A stretch of 6,894 nt of DNA from QQUD01 sp039029915. Lineage in GTDB: Bacteria; Chloroflexota; Anaerolineae; Promineifilales; Promineifilaceae. Positions 6,458 through 6,894 of the stretch are shown here, piece after piece. Below the pieces are notes generated by a model that was not told where the DNA came from, made no database searches, and was given only the letters and a program-made list of their open reading frames with translations. Positions within the stretch are counted from its first letter, which is position 1, and every line of letters starts with the position of its first letter. The DNA is taken from positions 1-6,894 of the forward strand of contig JBCCFD010000430.1 in assembly GCA_039029915.1 (NCBI GenBank), read 5' to 3'. The position numbers and the translations under genes were made by a program.

Positions 6458-6894
6458 ATGAAAAATATGCCAAAATATCTCATTTTATTGTTAATCGCCC
6501 TCTTGTTCCTAGCGGCATGCGGTGGTGGTGGCGATGCTGGTAGCGATGAGCCAGCTGATGAACCCGCAACATCTGAAGACGCCGACGCTGGGGAAGATGA
6601 AGCCATGGATGAAGACATGGAAGAAGACATGGAAGAAGATGAAGCCATGGACGAAGACATGGAAGAAATGATGGAAGAGCTCGTCTGTGAGGACGCCATT
6701 GGCTGTGTTGAAGTTTCGGCTGGCGACCCCATTCGCGTTGCTTCAGCATTGGTTATCACCGGACCAAACGAATCGCTCGGTTTAGATTCACAATACGGTG
6801 TTGAAATCGCCCTCGCCGACCGGGGTGAAATTCTGGGTCACAGCCTTGAACTACAAGCTGAAGATGATGGCTGTAGCGCAGAAGGTGGCCAAAC
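6458..6894 (+). CDS. ABC transporter substrate-binding lipoprotein, LivJ/LivK-like (3'-truncated)
   Basis: Membrane-anchored binding protein that should deliver substrate to the LivH/LivM channel. The first 145 codons are present and the frame stays open to the window end. A signal peptide (K2-N-M-P-K, then a hydrophobic stretch 8-18) ends in lipobox L18-A-A-C21, so C21 should be lipid-modified. A Gly-rich turn and a very acidic linker (26-79) follow, containing a 14-residue repeat. The ligand-binding domain starts near V84: GDPIRVASALVITGPNESLG (89-108), then QYGVEIALADRGEILGH (112-128) and GCSAEGGQ (138-145), as in Peripla_BP_6/type I binding proteins. C77 and C83 flank the domain entry. 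The start has a good ribosome site, AGGAG at 6446-6450, 7 bases before the ATG. The family is clear, but the ligand is not; the adjacent acyl-CoA ligase argues for a carboxylate rather than, or as well as, Leu/Ile/Val. Confidence 0.93.
   Translation, partial: MKNMPKYLILLLIALLFLAACGGGGDAGSDEPADEPATSEDADAGEDEAMDEDMEEDMEEDEAMDEDMEEMMEELVCEDAIGCVEVSAGDPIRVASALVITGPNESLGLDSQYGVEIALADRGEILGHSLELQAEDDGCSAEGGQ
6593..6676 (+). repeat. 42-bp tandem duplication in the lipoprotein linker
   Basis: Two adjacent 42-base units (6593-6634 and 6635-6676) match at 38 of 42 positions. They encode EDEAMDEDMEEDME (residues 46-59) and EDEAMDEDMEEMME (60-73). The unit length keeps the frame, so copy number can change without breaking the protein. 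Confidence 0.9.

Noticed and set aside
6442..6759. Minus-strand ORFs of 105 and 89 residues opposite the lipoprotein gene
   Set aside because: Their Ser/Met- or Leu/Arg/His-rich low-complexity sequences are the antisense of the acidic linker repeat. The + strand reading has a lipobox, a ribosome site and a recognised domain.

Overview
The window is about 6.9 kb of moderately AT-rich bacterial DNA. Every real gene is on the + strand. Layout: (1) a 5'-truncated acyl-CoA dehydrogenase gene of the long-chain/isovaleryl type (1-1125), closed by a strong intrinsic terminator (1159-1194). (2) A 218-base gap holding a candidate extended -10 promoter (about 1225-1233) and a stem-loop leader (1258-1300). 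(3) A compact run of four genes: a LivG-type ABC ATPase (1344-2120), a 638-residue AMP-forming acyl-CoA synthetase (2123-4039), a LivH-type permease (4102-5052) and a LivM-type permease (5055-6122). (4) A 335-base non-coding gap unusually rich in inverted repeats (6123-6457). (5) The first 145 codons of a substrate-binding lipoprotein with an acidic, methionine-containing repeat linker (6458 to the window end).

Together these make most of a HAAT-family (branched-chain amino acid type) ABC importer with an acyl-CoA ligase gene embedded between its ATPase and permease genes. The likely reading is an uptake system for a carboxylate, such as a fatty, branched-chain or aromatic acid, that is thioesterified to CoA on entry. 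The upstream acyl-CoA dehydrogenase would be a natural consumer of such acyl-CoAs, but its own terminator makes it a separate transcription unit. The second ATPase of such systems (LivF) is not in the window; I predict it lies just past the right edge or elsewhere in the genome.

The organism is probably a member of Chloroflexota (Anaerolineae/Caldilineae-like). This rests mainly on the binding protein: a lipobox, then a Gly-rich stretch, then a Glu/Asp/Met/Ala-rich linker before the Peripla_BP domain. I remember that style as typical of this phylum. I could run no search, so the assignment is tentative.

I found no tRNA, rRNA, CRISPR array, insertion sequence or phage gene. The least explained parts are the array of inverted repeats before the binding-protein gene, the stem-loop leader of the ATPase gene, and the 42-bp tandem duplication in the lipoprotein linker. 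The protein-coding system itself is an uncommon but recognisable arrangement of known families, not a wholly new one.
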